NCBI GenBank assembly: GCA_021847165.1 | Contig: JAJZUH010000019.1 | Coordinates: 1-18,785, forward strand | Source of the DNA: Pseudomonadota bacterium | Lineage (GTDB): Bacteria; Pseudomonadota; Gammaproteobacteria; Burkholderiales; Gallionellaceae | DNA length: 18,785 bases | Reading direction: 5' to 3' | Part shown: positions 7,393 to 15,483 of the stretch, piece after piece | Layout of the letters: each line of letters begins with the position of its first letter | How positions within the stretch are numbered: the first letter of the stretch is position 1 | Translations under genes and position numbers: made by a program | Notes under the pieces: generated by a model | The model's database searches: none | What the model saw: only the letters and a program-made list of their open reading frames with translations | What the model was told of the DNA's origin: nothing

Positions 7393-7431
7393 GCACGGCT
7401 CCTGTGAGCGGATGCTGCCCTGAACAATCCG

Positions 7432-7464
7432 TATATAATAATATGATGATATTCTTATTTGCAA
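7432..7464 (-). promoter_or_regulatory. Candidate sigma-70 promoter of the cydPABX operon
   Basis: On the minus strand a TTGCAA -35 element (7459-7464) is followed after 18 bases by TATTAT (7435-7440), with further TATATA just downstream. The very A/T-rich block 7432-7460 stands out from its GC-rich surroundings, and it lies 40-70 bases before the cydP ATG. I saw no clear FNR/Anr box (TTGAT-N4-ATCAA) and no sigma-54 or NifA motif here. The rest of the 7393-7575 gap holds no recognisable gene. Confidence 0.5.
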
Positions 7465-7575
7465 CCACGTTTTCGAAATGCGGCCCTTGCCCCCGCGGCA
7501 ATATCAGGAACAAACCTTTATTTTCACTGGGTTGACGTGATGGCCGACATCCAGCCGGCCGCATTCGAACTCCGG

Positions 7576-9204
7576 CTAGATCTCTTCCGGAACCATCTTG
7601 ATCGCCCCGCACGGGCATTCCGAAACGCAGATTCCGCAGCCCTTGCAATAGTCGTAATTGAATTCGAAGCGTTTGCCCGGTCCCAGCTTGATCACCGCGT
7701 TGTCGGGACAGACGCCGTAGCAGTTGTCGCACTCAAAGCAGTTGCCGCAGGACAGGCAGCGGCGCGCCTCGAACAGGGCGTTGCTCTCGTCCAGCCCGCC
7801 CTGCACCTCCTCGAAGGTGGACAGCCGGCGCAGGATGTCCAGGGTGGGACGCAGCGTTTTCGGGGCGTCGTCGTAATACCAGGGATTGAGCTTTTCGTAA
7901 TTGGCCAGTTCGTGCTTCGGCGCTGCCGCGTAGGTCTCGCCGCGCAACCAGGCATCGATGTTGCGCGCGGCTTTCTTGCCGTGGCCGATACCCACGGTCA
8001 CCGTGCGCTCGGAAGGCACCATGTCGCCGCCGGCGAAAATGCCCGGATAACCGGTCATCAGGTTGGGCGAGACCTGCACGGTGCCGTTGTTGATTTCCAG
8101 CCCTGGCACGCCGTCGAGCAGCGACAGGTCCACATCCTGGCCGAGCGCCAGCACCAGCGTGTCGGATGACAGCGCTTCAAACTCGCCGGTGGGCTGCGGG
8201 AAACCCTGCTCGTCCAGCCGCATCTTTTCGATGGTGAGCGCACCTTCGTCGCTGACCTGCTTGATGGTCGACAGCCATTTGATGAGTACGCCTTCCTGCA
8301 AGGCTTCCTCGACCTCGAACTCGTGCGCAGGCATCTTTTCGCGGGTGCGCCGGTAAACGATGACGGCCTCATCGGCGCCGAGTCGCCTGGCAGTGCGAGC
8401 CACATCGATGGCGGTGTTGCCGCCGCCGTACACCACCACGCGGCGGCCGAGCATGGGCTTCTCCTCTCCTTCCATCGAACGCAGCACGGAGACGGCATCG
8501 ATGATCCTGGCGGCCGAACCTGCCGGGATGTAGGCACGCTTGCCGATGTGCGCGCCGACGGCGAGAAAGACCGCATCGAAACCGCCGCCCTGCATGGCAT
8601 CGAGCACATTGTCCACCCTGGTGTTGAGCTTGAGCGTGACACCCAGGTCGAGGATGCGCCGCACTTCGGCATCGAGTACATCGCGCGGCAGGCGGTACTT
8701 CGGAATGCCGAACCGCATCATGCCGCCAGCCTGTGGAGCGGCATCGCAGATCGTGACCTGGTGGCCGAAACGCGCCAGGTGGTAGGCGGCCGACAGTCCA
8801 GAAGGCCCCGCGCCGACGATCAGCACGTGCTTGCCGGATCGTTGCGCCGGCAAATCGAATCTCCAGCCGCGCCTGATGGCCTCGTCGCCAAGGAAGCGCT
8901 CCACCGAGTTGATGCCCACAGCGCTGTCCAGCTGGCCGCGGTTGCATGAATTCTCGCACGGGTGGTAGCAGACGCGCCCCATCACGGCAGGCAGCGGATT
9001 GTCCTGCACCAGCACGCGCCAGGCTGATTCGTAGTCACCCGCCTCGGCATGGAACAGCCAGCCCTGGATGTTCTCGCCGGACGGGCAGGCGTTGTTGCAC
9101 GGCGGCAGCCGGTCCACGTAAAGCGGACGCAGCGTGCGCCACGAACCGGTATGGTTGGCCAGCGAAGAGCCGACGTCGAGGGTGATGGCGAATGGCTTGT
9201 TCAT
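7576..9204 (-). CDS. GltD-like FAD/NAD(P) oxidoreductase fused to a 2[4Fe-4S] ferredoxin domain
   Basis: This 542-residue flavoprotein joins two modules. Residues 1-430 resemble the glutamate synthase small subunit. They have an N-terminal [4Fe-4S] set (Cys36, Cys40, Cys79, Cys83, Cys87 in CNNACP and CYHPCENSC), the FAD motif GAGPSG (131-136), the NAD(P)-fold motif GGGNTA (260-265) and the FAD-closing AGGD (391-394). Residues 480-542 are a bacterial-type ferredoxin (CLSCGNCFECDNCYGVCP and CKGCGICVSECPCGA) like the Por delta subunit. It overlaps the beta-subunit stop as ATGA and ends the gamma-alpha-beta operon. It therefore probably serves as the electron-transfer subunit linking the 2-oxoacid oxidoreductase to NAD(P)H, as the GltD-like PadH does in phenylglyoxylate:NAD+ oxidoreductase of aromatic degraders. 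It is unlikely to be glutamate synthase, since no GltB is nearby. The direction of electron flow is not visible from sequence. Confidence 0.88.
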   Translation of the reverse strand: MNKPFAITLDVGSSLANHTGSWRTLRPLYVDRLPPCNNACPSGENIQGWLFHAEAGDYESAWRVLVQDNPLPAVMGRVCYHPCENSCNRGQLDSAVGINSVERFLGDEAIRRGWRFDLPAQRSGKHVLIVGAGPSGLSAAYHLARFGHQVTICDAAPQAGGMMRFGIPKYRLPRDVLDAEVRRILDLGVTLKLNTRVDNVLDAMQGGGFDAVFLAVGAHIGKRAYIPAGSAARIIDAVSVLRSMEGEEKPMLGRRVVVYGGGNTAIDVARTARRLGADEAVIVYRRTREKMPAHEFEVEEALQEGVLIKWLSTIKQVSDEGALTIEKMRLDEQGFPQPTGEFEALSSDTLVLALGQDVDLSLLDGVPGLEINNGTVQVSPNLMTGYPGIFAGGDMVPSERTVTVGIGHGKKAARNIDAWLRGETYAAAPKHELANYEKLNPWYYDDAPKTLRPTLDILRRLSTFEEVQGGLDESNALFEARRCLSCGNCFECDNCYGVCPDNAVIKLGPGKRFEFNYDYCKGCGICVSECPCGAIKMVPEEI

Positions 9205-10205
9205 GAGTGCGTCCCTTCTTCAAGCAGGCCGAACTTGCGGATATTCTGGTCCGCCATCGCCTGGATGCGCGCGATGGTCGCCACCGCAGGCACCTTGCCG
9301 AACAGGTGGGCGAAACGGCGCTGCAACCTGAGATAGTCTTCCACCGGCACACGCTTGCGGATCCTGGAAACGCTGGTGACCACACCGTGTTCGGCTTCGT
9401 AGACCGGGAACAGCCCGCTCTCCTTGACCAGGCGCGCCAGCTTGATAGTGTCGTGCGATGCCGCGCCCCAGCCGAGCGGGCACGGCACGTAGATATGGAT
9501 GTACTTCGCGCCGCGTATGCCGATGGCCTTCTTCACCTTGTATTCGAGATCGTGCAGGTCGGCCACGGTGGCGGTGGCGACGTAGGGGATATTGTGCGCC
9601 ATGGCGATCTGCGGCAGGTTCTTGCCCTGCCCGAACACGTTTCCCGGCTCGGGTCCGACCGGCATGGTGGTCGCCGTACGCGCCGCGGGCGGCGTCGCGC
9701 TGGAACGTTGCACGCCGGTGTTCATGTAGGCCTCGTTGTCGTAGCAGATGTAGAGCACGTCGTCGTTACGTTCGAACATGCCGGACAGGCAGCCAAAGCC
9801 GATGTCGGTGGTACCGCCGTCGCCGCCCTGCGCGATGACGCGCACGTCGCGGCGGCCCTTGGCCCGCATCGCGGCGGCGATGCCGGTGGCGACCGCTGCG
9901 GTATTGCCGAACAGCGAATGCAGCCACGGGATCTGCCATGAAGTCTCGGGATAAGGCGTCGAGAACACCTCCAGGCAACCGGTGGCATTTGCCGCGATGA
10001 GCTGCCTGTTGCTGGCATTCATCGCCGCATCGATGGCATAGCGCGCGCCCAGCGCCTCGCCACACCCCTGGCAGGCGCGATGCCCCGAATTGAGCGAATT
10101 GGTGCGCTGCATGTTGGCCTGCACACTGCGCACTTCCGGCTCCAGCAGGCGGTTGCCGACGGTGAAGGTACCGGTCTGGTAGAACTTGACGGGCTGGAAC
10201 GGCAT
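9201..10205 (-). CDS. porB: 2-oxoacid:acceptor (pyruvate:ferredoxin-type) oxidoreductase, beta subunit
   Basis: Thiamine-diphosphate-binding subunit of 334 residues. It carries the ThDP motif GDGGTTDIGFGCLSG (128-142) with the downstream CYDNEAYMNTG (154-164), and cysteines expected to hold a [4Fe-4S] cluster: Cys45 and Cys48 (ACQGCGE), Cys77 and Cys242. With the alpha subunit it oxidises a 2-oxoacid with CoA and passes electrons to ferredoxin. The start was placed at the ATG at 10205, giving MPFQPVKFYQTG, with GAGGAGG upstream; an in-frame ATG 45 bases earlier would run into the end of porA. It begins 13 bases after porA and overlaps the next gene as ATGA. The family also includes 2-oxoglutarate and phenylglyoxylate enzymes, so pyruvate is likely but not proven. 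Confidence 0.92.
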   Translation of the reverse strand: MPFQPVKFYQTGTFTVGNRLLEPEVRSVQANMQRTNSLNSGHRACQGCGEALGARYAIDAAMNASNRQLIAANATGCLEVFSTPYPETSWQIPWLHSLFGNTAAVATGIAAAMRAKGRRDVRVIAQGGDGGTTDIGFGCLSGMFERNDDVLYICYDNEAYMNTGVQRSSATPPAARTATTMPVGPEPGNVFGQGKNLPQIAMAHNIPYVATATVADLHDLEYKVKKAIGIRGAKYIHIYVPCPLGWGAASHDTIKLARLVKESGLFPVYEAEHGVVTSVSRIRKRVPVEDYLRLQRRFAHLFGKVPAVATIARIQAMADQNIRKFGLLEEGTHS

Positions 10206-10218
10206 GGCGTATTCCTCC

Positions 10219-11475
10219 TCAGGCGATGCGCGCGGCGACGACGCCGACATCGCGCAGGATGTTCTCGGCCAGCGGCCCGGAACGCCGCATCTGCTTCTCG
10301 CGCAGCAGATGGCGTTCGATCAGCTTCCCGTCGAGGTCGAGGAAGGTAAGCTGCTCCAGTTCATCTTGTTGCGCCTGGCGCAGCAACTTGTGCAGCGACG
10401 CCTTGGTGATGGCGCGCCCGCCAAGTCCGGCAATCACCGTACGGGTGGGCAAAGGCAAGCCGGACAGCGCCATGCGCACATCGGTGGAAACGATGCCGCC
10501 GATGCCCACCGCCAGGCTTTTTTCCAGCACCACGACACGCCGGGCTGCCTGCAATGCGTCGCGCACGGCGGCCAGCGGGAAGGGACGGAACGAGACCACG
10601 CCCAGCACGCCTATCCTGTGGCCCTCGGCGCGCATCTCGTCCACCACGTCCTTGATGGTGCCAAGCACCGAGCCGAGGGCGACGACGATGGTCTCCGCAT
10701 CCTCGCAACGATAGGGACGCACCAGCCCGCCGGAATCGCGGGCAAATATCTTCCTGAATTCGGCGGCCTGCTGCGGGATCAGTTCCAGCGCCTGCATCTG
10801 TTTGGCATGCGCAAGATAGCGCACTTCGGTGAAAGCTTCGGGACCGACCATCGCTCCGATGGACACCGGCTCGTCCGGATCGAGCACCTGGCGCGGCACG
10901 AACGGCGGCAGGAATGCGTCCACCTGCTCCTGCGTCGGCATGTCGACCCGCTCGTAGGCGTGGGTGAGGATGAAACCGTCCATGCATACCATCACCGGCA
11001 GCGACAGTTCCTCGCCCAGACGGAAAGCCTGGATGTGCAGATCGAGCGCCTCCTGGTTGGTCTCGGCGAACAGCTGTATCCAGCCGCAGTCGCGCTGCGA
11101 CATCGAATCGGAATGGTCGTTCCAGATGTTGATGGGGGCGCCGATCGCGCGGTTCGCCACGGTCATCACGATCGGCAAGCCGAGGCCGGCAGCGTTGTAC
11201 ACCGCCTCCACCATGAACAGCAGGCCTTGCGATGCGGTGGCAGTGTAGGCGCGCGCGCCGGCGGCGGAAGCGCCGATGGCCACCGACATCGCGGCGAACT
11301 CCGATTCGACGTTGATGAACTCGCAGGGCTGCAGTTCGCCGGACTTCACCATCTCGCCCAGCGCCTCGACGATATGCGTCTGCGGCGAGATCGGGTAGGC
11401 GCAGATCACTTCCGGGCGGCACAGCGCGACCGCTTCGGCGACGGCGCGCGAGCCTTCACATTGCTTGAGCGACAT
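10219..11475 (-). CDS. porA: 2-oxoacid:acceptor (pyruvate:ferredoxin-type) oxidoreductase, alpha subunit
   Basis: Alpha subunit of 418 residues with the PorA start pattern GSRAVAEAVALCRPEVICAY and YPISPQTHIVEALGE, then NVESEFAAMSVAIGASAAGA and TATASQGLLFMVEAVYNAAG. These are the pyrimidine-binding and core motifs of the pyruvate:ferredoxin oxidoreductase family, followed by the transketolase-C-like domain (about 260-380). The ATG at 11475 has AGGAGG six bases upstream and lies inside the last codons of the gamma gene, a 20-base overlap that indicates coupled translation. Together with gamma and beta it forms the catalytic core. Near a nif cluster such an enzyme could supply reduced ferredoxin or flavodoxin to nitrogenase, the job of NifJ in Klebsiella, but here as a multi-subunit form. 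Confidence 0.93.
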   Translation of the reverse strand: MSLKQCEGSRAVAEAVALCRPEVICAYPISPQTHIVEALGEMVKSGELQPCEFINVESEFAAMSVAIGASAAGARAYTATASQGLLFMVEAVYNAAGLGLPIVMTVANRAIGAPINIWNDHSDSMSQRDCGWIQLFAETNQEALDLHIQAFRLGEELSLPVMVCMDGFILTHAYERVDMPTQEQVDAFLPPFVPRQVLDPDEPVSIGAMVGPEAFTEVRYLAHAKQMQALELIPQQAAEFRKIFARDSGGLVRPYRCEDAETIVVALGSVLGTIKDVVDEMRAEGHRIGVLGVVSFRPFPLAAVRDALQAARRVVVLEKSLAVGIGGIVSTDVRMALSGLPLPTRTVIAGLGGRAITKASLHKLLRQAQQDELEQLTFLDLDGKLIERHLLREKQMRRSGPLAENILRDVGVVAARIA

Positions 11476-12049
11476 GGGCTGCCTCCTGCATCTTGCGTTG
11501 CACAAAATCGTAGGCAGCAGTGGCGGCGGCGATGTTGCCGTCGGCCACCTTGCCGGAGAACTTCTCGCGTACCGCGGCGGCCACCGAAGCCAGGTCGATC
11601 ATGCCGCTGAGCGCCGCGAAACCGCCGAGCAGGGCGGCATTCGGCAACGGACGCCCGACATGCTGCAAGGCCAGCTCGCTCGCCGGGACCGTGCACAGGC
11701 GCTCCGCGCGGCGACCGGTGGCGATCTCGCCGATGCCGAGCGCCTCGAAGCTGCGGGAAGTGTTGATCAGTACATAGCCGTCCTGCTGCAGGCCGCCGAA
11801 CACATCGACCTGGTGCAGCAAGGTGGGATCCTGGATGATCAGCGCATCGGGCTGCATGACCGGCTCGCGCAACCGGATCTCGCGGTCGGCAATGCGGCAG
11901 AAAGCAACCACCGGGGCACCGGTGCGTTCGGAACCGAAACTGGGAAAGGCTTGCGCGTAGTTACCCTGCAAAAAGGCGGCGATGGAAAGCATCTCTGCTC
12001 CGCTCACCACCCCCTGACCGCCACGACCATGGATTCTCACCTGGAACAC
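11456..12049 (-). CDS. porG: 2-oxoacid:acceptor (pyruvate:ferredoxin-type) oxidoreductase, gamma subunit
   Basis: Gamma subunit of 197 residues (POR family), beginning with FQVRIHGRGGQGVVSGAEML and followed by the FPSFGSERTGAPV signature, both diagnostic of PorG/PorC-type subunits; the domain contributes to CoA binding. The start is a GTG at 12049, chosen because it gives the family N-terminus and has AAGGAG directly upstream; no ATG fits. It is the first gene of the gamma-alpha-beta-flavoprotein operon and overlaps porA by 20 bases. A possible extended -10 lies about 55 bases upstream, and two perfect hairpins separate it from the methyltransferase gene before it. Confidence 0.92.
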   Translation of the reverse strand: MFQVRIHGRGGQGVVSGAEMLSIAAFLQGNYAQAFPSFGSERTGAPVVAFCRIADREIRLREPVMQPDALIIQDPTLLHQVDVFGGLQQDGYVLINTSRSFEALGIGEIATGRRAERLCTVPASELALQHVGRPLPNAALLGGFAALSGMIDLASVAAAVREKFSGKVADGNIAAATAAYDFVQRKMQEAAHVAQAM

Positions 12050-12101
12050 GCCGCACTCCTTGATAAGTTTCCCGCATCACCGGGCTGCCGCAGATTGGTC
12101 C

Positions 12102-12110
12102 ATTATCACA
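12102..12110 (-). promoter_or_regulatory. Candidate extended -10 promoter of the por operon
   Basis: On the minus strand the 9-base string TGTGATAAT gives an extended -10 (TGn then GATAAT), about 53-61 bases before the GTG start of the gamma gene. No good -35 element is visible at 16-18 bases spacing, as often seen for extended -10 promoters. No NifA or sigma-54 motif was found in this gap. Confidence 0.35.
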
Positions 12111-12138
12111 CCAAATCGGCTTCCGCATGCCGGGCAAG

Positions 12139-12175
12139 CGGCAAATCCCCTTTGCCGACAGCGGGAATGTCCCGC
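12139..12175. other. Tandem perfect stem-loops between tpm and the por operon
   Basis: Two perfect hairpins lie back to back. CGGCAAA (12139-12145) pairs with TTTGCCG (12151-12157) around a 5-base loop, and GCGGGA (12161-12166) pairs with TCCCGC (12170-12175) around ATG. The second ends 3 bases from the tpm stop codon. Neither is followed by a T-run on either strand, so a classical intrinsic terminator is not supported. They could block exonucleases at the tpm mRNA end, act as a factor-dependent terminator, or affect the por leader. Confidence 0.5.
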
Positions 12176-12178
12176 CCC

Positions 12179-12835
12179 TCACCCCAGTGTCAGCAGGAAG
12201 ATGCTCTCCTGCATCCGGCTCAGGCCGCGTTGCCGGAAACGCGGATTGTCCGGCAAGGCATCGTGCTGCGCCAGCAAGCGTATCCTGGCGCGACTGCCAT
12301 AGAGCGCCTCCACTTCGTCGGCGGAAACCGCGAACGGCGGGCCCTGCATTTCCGCCTGCGGATAGTCGAACGTGACCAGCAGGATTTGCGTCCCGGGCGG
12401 CAGGATCTCTGCCAGGTGGCTGGCATAACGCTCGCGCATCTCCGGCGGCAGGGCAACCAGCGAGGCCCGATCGTACACCGCATTCACCTGCGCCAGGTGC
12501 TCGCGCTGCAAATCGAAGAAATCCCCGCACAGGATGCGGATGCCGTCCGCCTCGCACTGCTCGAACTTGCCGCTGACCGTGCGGTTCGGCGCATAACCGT
12601 TCTCCTCGAAGAACGCCTGCACGGCAATGGCGCTGAGCTCCACGCCAAGCACCGCGCAGCCCTGTTTGCCAAGCCACAGCATGTCGCGGCTCTTGCCGCA
12701 CAGCGGCACGAACACCCGCCTATCCCGGGCAGGAAACAATTCCTGCCAGTAGCGCTGCAAATACGGATTGATCTCGTCCTGGTGGAAGCCGATCTCGTTG
12801 CGTTCCCAACGTTCCAGCCAAAAGTCCTTTTTCAT
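12179..12835 (-). CDS. tpm: Thiopurine S-methyltransferase family protein
   Basis: SAM-dependent methyltransferase of 218 residues, the usual length of bacterial TPMT. The N-terminus WLERWERNEIGFHQDEINPY, then VFVPLCGKSRDMLWL (about 41-55), GVELSAIAV, the ICGDFF-like segment ILCGDFFDL, VYDRASLVALPPEMR and the C-terminal LLTLG are all characteristic of the family. Bacterial members methylate selenium, tellurium or sulfur compounds and have been linked to metalloid resistance; the natural substrate here is unknown. The ATG at 12835 has only a weak GGGAT site upstream. It is transcribed in the same direction as the por operon but is separated from it by 129 bases with tandem hairpins, and is divergent from the TRAP operon. 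Confidence 0.9.
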   Translation of the reverse strand: MKKDFWLERWERNEIGFHQDEINPYLQRYWQELFPARDRRVFVPLCGKSRDMLWLGKQGCAVLGVELSAIAVQAFFEENGYAPNRTVSGKFEQCEADGIRILCGDFFDLQREHLAQVNAVYDRASLVALPPEMRERYASHLAEILPPGTQILLVTFDYPQAEMQGPPFAVSADEVEALYGSRARIRLLAQHDALPDNPRFRQRGLSRMQESIFLLTLG

Positions 12836-13067
12836 TTACCGATCCCGCCCTCGTCATCGATCATCGCACTGGTGTTCCAGGCATCTTGCGCCGAACGCCC
12901 GCATCCTGATGGTTGTGCACACTACCAACGAACCTGCTGCTTCACAATATATCCGGAGAGCAGGAGTTCGAAAAGGCGCGCGAGGCGGCGCCCATTTCCG
13001 GTTGCACATGCCATGGAAATGGTTTAGCTTGCGCAAAAAAACCGTACGAACCTTCCCCGCCCCAGCC
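12836..13067. other. Divergent intergenic region between tpm and tatT
   Basis: This 232-base stretch separates divergently transcribed genes and should hold both promoters. On the plus strand a TTGCAC (13002-13007) lies 17 bases before the weak -10-like TAGCTT (13025-13030), a poor candidate for tatT. A GC hairpin of the form GGCGC...GCGCC is centred near 12983. I found no convincing gene, RNA or consensus promoter. The tatT frame stays open upstream through this region, so an earlier tatT start cannot be excluded. Confidence 0.4.
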
Positions 13068-13922
13068 ATGCACCTGCCCCGACTGATCGCTTATCTGCTG
13101 ATGCTGTCCGCCCTGACCGGCTGCGCCAGCTTTGTCACCTCCGCCTCCGGCAAACTTGCCGACCACCTGTCCAGCGCAATCCTCAACCAGGACGATCCGG
13201 AGACGGTGGAGGCCGGCATGCCCTCCTATCTGCTGCTGGTCGACAGCCTGATCGAAGGCGACCCGAGAAGCGAAAACCTGCTGCTTTCCGGCAGCAAACT
13301 GTATGGCGCCTATGCAGCGGCGTTCGTCAAGGAGCCGGTGCGCGCCAGACGCCTGGCACGCAAGGCGCGCGACTACAGCGATCGCGCGCTGTGCGTCCAT
13401 GACGCACAGCTATGCGGATTGCTGGAACGCCCATACGACGAATTCGCCGCCGCCATCGGCAAACTGAAAGCGGACGATGTGCCGCTGCTGTATGCCAGCG
13501 GTGCGGCCTGGGCCGGCTGGATCCAGGCCAACAGCAGCGACTGGAACGCGATCGCAGATCTGGCCAAGGTCAAGGCCGCAATGCAGCGCGTGGTCGAACT
13601 GGACGAGAACTACAGCCACGGCGAAGCACACCTGTATCTGGGCGTGTTCGCCACATTGCTGCCGCCGGCGCTGGGCGGCAAACCCGAGGAAGGACGCATC
13701 CATTTCGAGCGCGCCATCGAACTTTCGGCGGGCCGCGATCTGATGGCCAAGGTAGAATATGCGCGCCGTTATGCCCGCACCACTTACGACCGGCCGTTGC
13801 ATGACCGCCTGCTGCAGGAGGTGCTCGATGCCGATGCCGTCGAACCGGGGCTGACGCTGAGCAACATGCTGGCGAAACGCCAGGCGCGCGACCTGCTGGC
13901 GAGCGCAGACGGCTATTTCTGA
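13068..13922 (+). CDS. tatT: TRAP transporter TatT component family lipoprotein
   Basis: Predicted lipoprotein of 284 residues with signal [19 protein letters not shown]. The lipobox LTGC places the lipidated cysteine at 19, so the mature protein is membrane-anchored in the periplasm. The rest is alpha-helical and TPR-like, typical of the TAtT family first described in Treponema pallidum (TP0956), where it partners a DctP-like binding protein. Motif-like stretches include [20 protein letters not shown] and [13 protein letters not shown] early on, and [20 protein letters not shown] later. It lies 40 bases upstream of dctP on the same strand, matching the TatT-DctPQM arrangement. The start is not certain: no good ribosome site precedes the ATG at 13068, and an in-frame ATG at 13008 would add 20 residues, but the chosen start gives a standard lipoprotein signal. 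Confidence 0.88.
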   Translation: MHLPRLIAYLLMLSALTGCASFVTSASGKLADHLSSAILNQDDPETVEAGMPSYLLLVDSLIEGDPRSENLLLSGSKLYGAYAAAFVKEPVRARRLARKARDYSDRALCVHDAQLCGLLERPYDEFAAAIGKLKADDVPLLYASGAAWAGWIQANSSDWNAIADLAKVKAAMQRVVELDENYSHGEAHLYLGVFATLLPPALGGKPEEGRIHFERAIELSAGRDLMAKVEYARRYARTTYDRPLHDRLLQEVLDADAVEPGLTLSNMLAKRQARDLLASADGYF

Positions 13923-13962
13923 AGAACAACACAATCGTCCGTTGACGAGCGAAGGGGAAAAA

Positions 13963-14964
13963 ATGCGTGCACTGTTGTCATTTATGTTTGCTGCGCTGCT
14001 GGCCGGCCCGGCAGTCCCGGCCCAGGCGCTGAATCTGAAGATCGCCACACTGGCACCGGATGGCACGCAGTGGATGCAGGAACTGCGCAAGGGCGGCGAG
14101 GAGATCGAGAAACGCACCGAGGGCCGCGTCACCATCAAATTCTATCCCGGCGGCAGCATGGGCAGCGACCGCGTGGTGCTGCGCAAGATCCGCGCCGGCC
14201 AGTTGCAGGGCGGTGCGCTCACCGGCGGCGCCCTGGCCGAGATTTACCCCGATGCGCAGGTCTACAGCCTGCCGATGCTGTTCCGTTCCTACGATGAGCT
14301 GGATTACGTGCGCGCGCGCATGGACAGGAAGATCGCACAGGGCATCGAAGACCGCGGCTTCGTGACCTTCGGCATCACCGACGGCGGCTTCGCCTACCTG
14401 ATGTCGAATGTGCAGCTGCAGCATGTCGACGACCTGAAGAACCAGAAGATCTGGGTGCCGGAAGGCGACGACATCAGCCGCGCGATGTTCGAAACGCTGG
14501 GCGCACCCTCGTTGCCCTTGCCCCTCACCGACGTGCTCACCGGCCTGCAGACCGGACTCATCACCACCATCGGTGCGACTGCCTCGGGGGCCATCGCGCT
14601 GCAATGGCATACCAAGGTGAAGTACCTGACCGACGTGCCGACCATGTCCATCTTCGGCGCGCTGGCCGTCGACAAGAAGGCATTCTCCGGCATGAGTGCC
14701 GCCGACCAGGCAGTCATGCGCGAAGTGATGGAACGCGTGTACGCGGCGATGAACCGCCAGACCCGCATCGACGACAACGGTGCGCGCGAGGCATTGCGCA
14801 AACAGGGCATCGTGTTCGTCCCGCTGGCACCGGACGAGATCGCCAAGCTGCACACTGCGGCCGACCAGACCATCGAGCGCCTGGTCAGCCAGGGCGTGTT
14901 CTCGCCGGCACTGGTCAAGGAGCTGCGCGGCAATCTTGACGCCTACCGGCGCAGCCACCACTAG
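13963..14964 (+). CDS. dctP: TRAP transporter periplasmic solute-binding protein (DctP family)
   Basis: Periplasmic substrate-binding protein of 333 residues with a cleavable signal peptide (about 1-22, ending VPAQA). The mature start [19 protein letters not shown], then [61 protein letters not shown] and the late [13 protein letters not shown] segment follow the DctP fold. The ATG at 13963 has GAAGGGGA just upstream; an in-frame TTG at 13942 would add 7 residues and is less likely. It belongs to the branch of DctP proteins that occur with TatT. The ligand cannot be read from sequence; carboxylates are usual for DctP, and hydrophobic ligands were proposed for the Treponema TatP. Confidence 0.93.
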   Translation: MRALLSFMFAALLAGPAVPAQALNLKIATLAPDGTQWMQELRKGGEEIEKRTEGRVTIKFYPGGSMGSDRVVLRKIRAGQLQGGALTGGALAEIYPDAQVYSLPMLFRSYDELDYVRARMDRKIAQGIEDRGFVTFGITDGGFAYLMSNVQLQHVDDLKNQKIWVPEGDDISRAMFETLGAPSLPLPLTDVLTGLQTGLITTIGATASGAIALQWHTKVKYLTDVPTMSIFGALAVDKKAFSGMSAADQAVMREVMERVYAAMNRQTRIDDNGAREALRKQGIVFVPLAPDEIAKLHTAADQTIERLVSQGVFSPALVKELRGNLDAYRRSHH

Positions 14965-14967
14965 CGC

Positions 14968-15483
14968 ATGCCGACCCGCAACCTGCCCCCCGCGCTGGCC
15001 CGCCTGATCAGGGTTGTCACCTGGACGGAGAACGCGCTGCTCATCGCGATGCTGGCACTCATGGTGCTGCTCGCCGCCGCGCAGATACTGTTCCGCAACT
15101 TCTTCGACATGAGCATCTTCGGCGCCGACCAATTGCTGCGCCTGCTGGTGCTGTGGGTGGCATTCCTGGGCGCTGTCGCCGCCAGCCGCGAGGGCAAGCA
15201 CATCCATGTGGACGCCATCGCGCGCTGGCTGCCGGGCCGGTTCAAGTCCGGCGTGGTGGCGGTGACCGATCTGTTCACGCTGGCGGTGTGCCTGGTCTTG
15301 GCATGGCAGGCGCTGCGCTTCATGCAGAGCGCGCACGAATCGGGCGAGATGGTCTTCGGCACGCTGCCGGTGTGGGTCGCCGCCAGCATCCTGCCGCTGG
15401 CGTTCACGCTGATCGCCCTGCGCTATGCCTTGCGCTTCATGCACCATGTGCAGCAGTTCCGCGGACGCGAGGCGGCAGAATGA
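14968..15483 (+). CDS. dctQ: TRAP transporter small membrane subunit (DctQ family)
   Basis: Small integral membrane subunit of 171 residues with four predicted spans (around 22-44, 54-72, 92-114 and 133-152). The family motif region GADQLLRLLVLWVAFLGAVA and ASREGKHIHVDAIARWLP in the loop after the second span is clear. DctQ bridges the binding protein and the large permease. The ATG at 14968 is three bases after the dctP stop, and its own stop overlaps the dctM start as ATGA, so the operon is translationally coupled. Confidence 0.93.
   Translation: MPTRNLPPALARLIRVVTWTENALLIAMLALMVLLAAAQILFRNFFDMSIFGADQLLRLLVLWVAFLGAVAASREGKHIHVDAIARWLPGRFKSGVVAVTDLFTLAVCLVLAWQALRFMQSAHESGEMVFGTLPVWVAASILPLAFTLIALRYALRFMHHVQQFRGREAAE

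Noticed and set aside
5594..7423. 609-codon plus-strand open frame
   Set aside because: It is antisense to cydA and cydP, which are certain; its Arg/Gln/His-rich product is typical of antisense frames in GC-rich genes.
10186..11610. 474-codon plus-strand open frame
   Set aside because: Antisense to the alpha subunit gene, with His/Arg/Gln-rich shadow composition.
13978..15447. 489-codon minus-strand open frame
   Set aside because: Antisense to dctP and dctQ, both with full family motifs; composition is that of a shadow frame.
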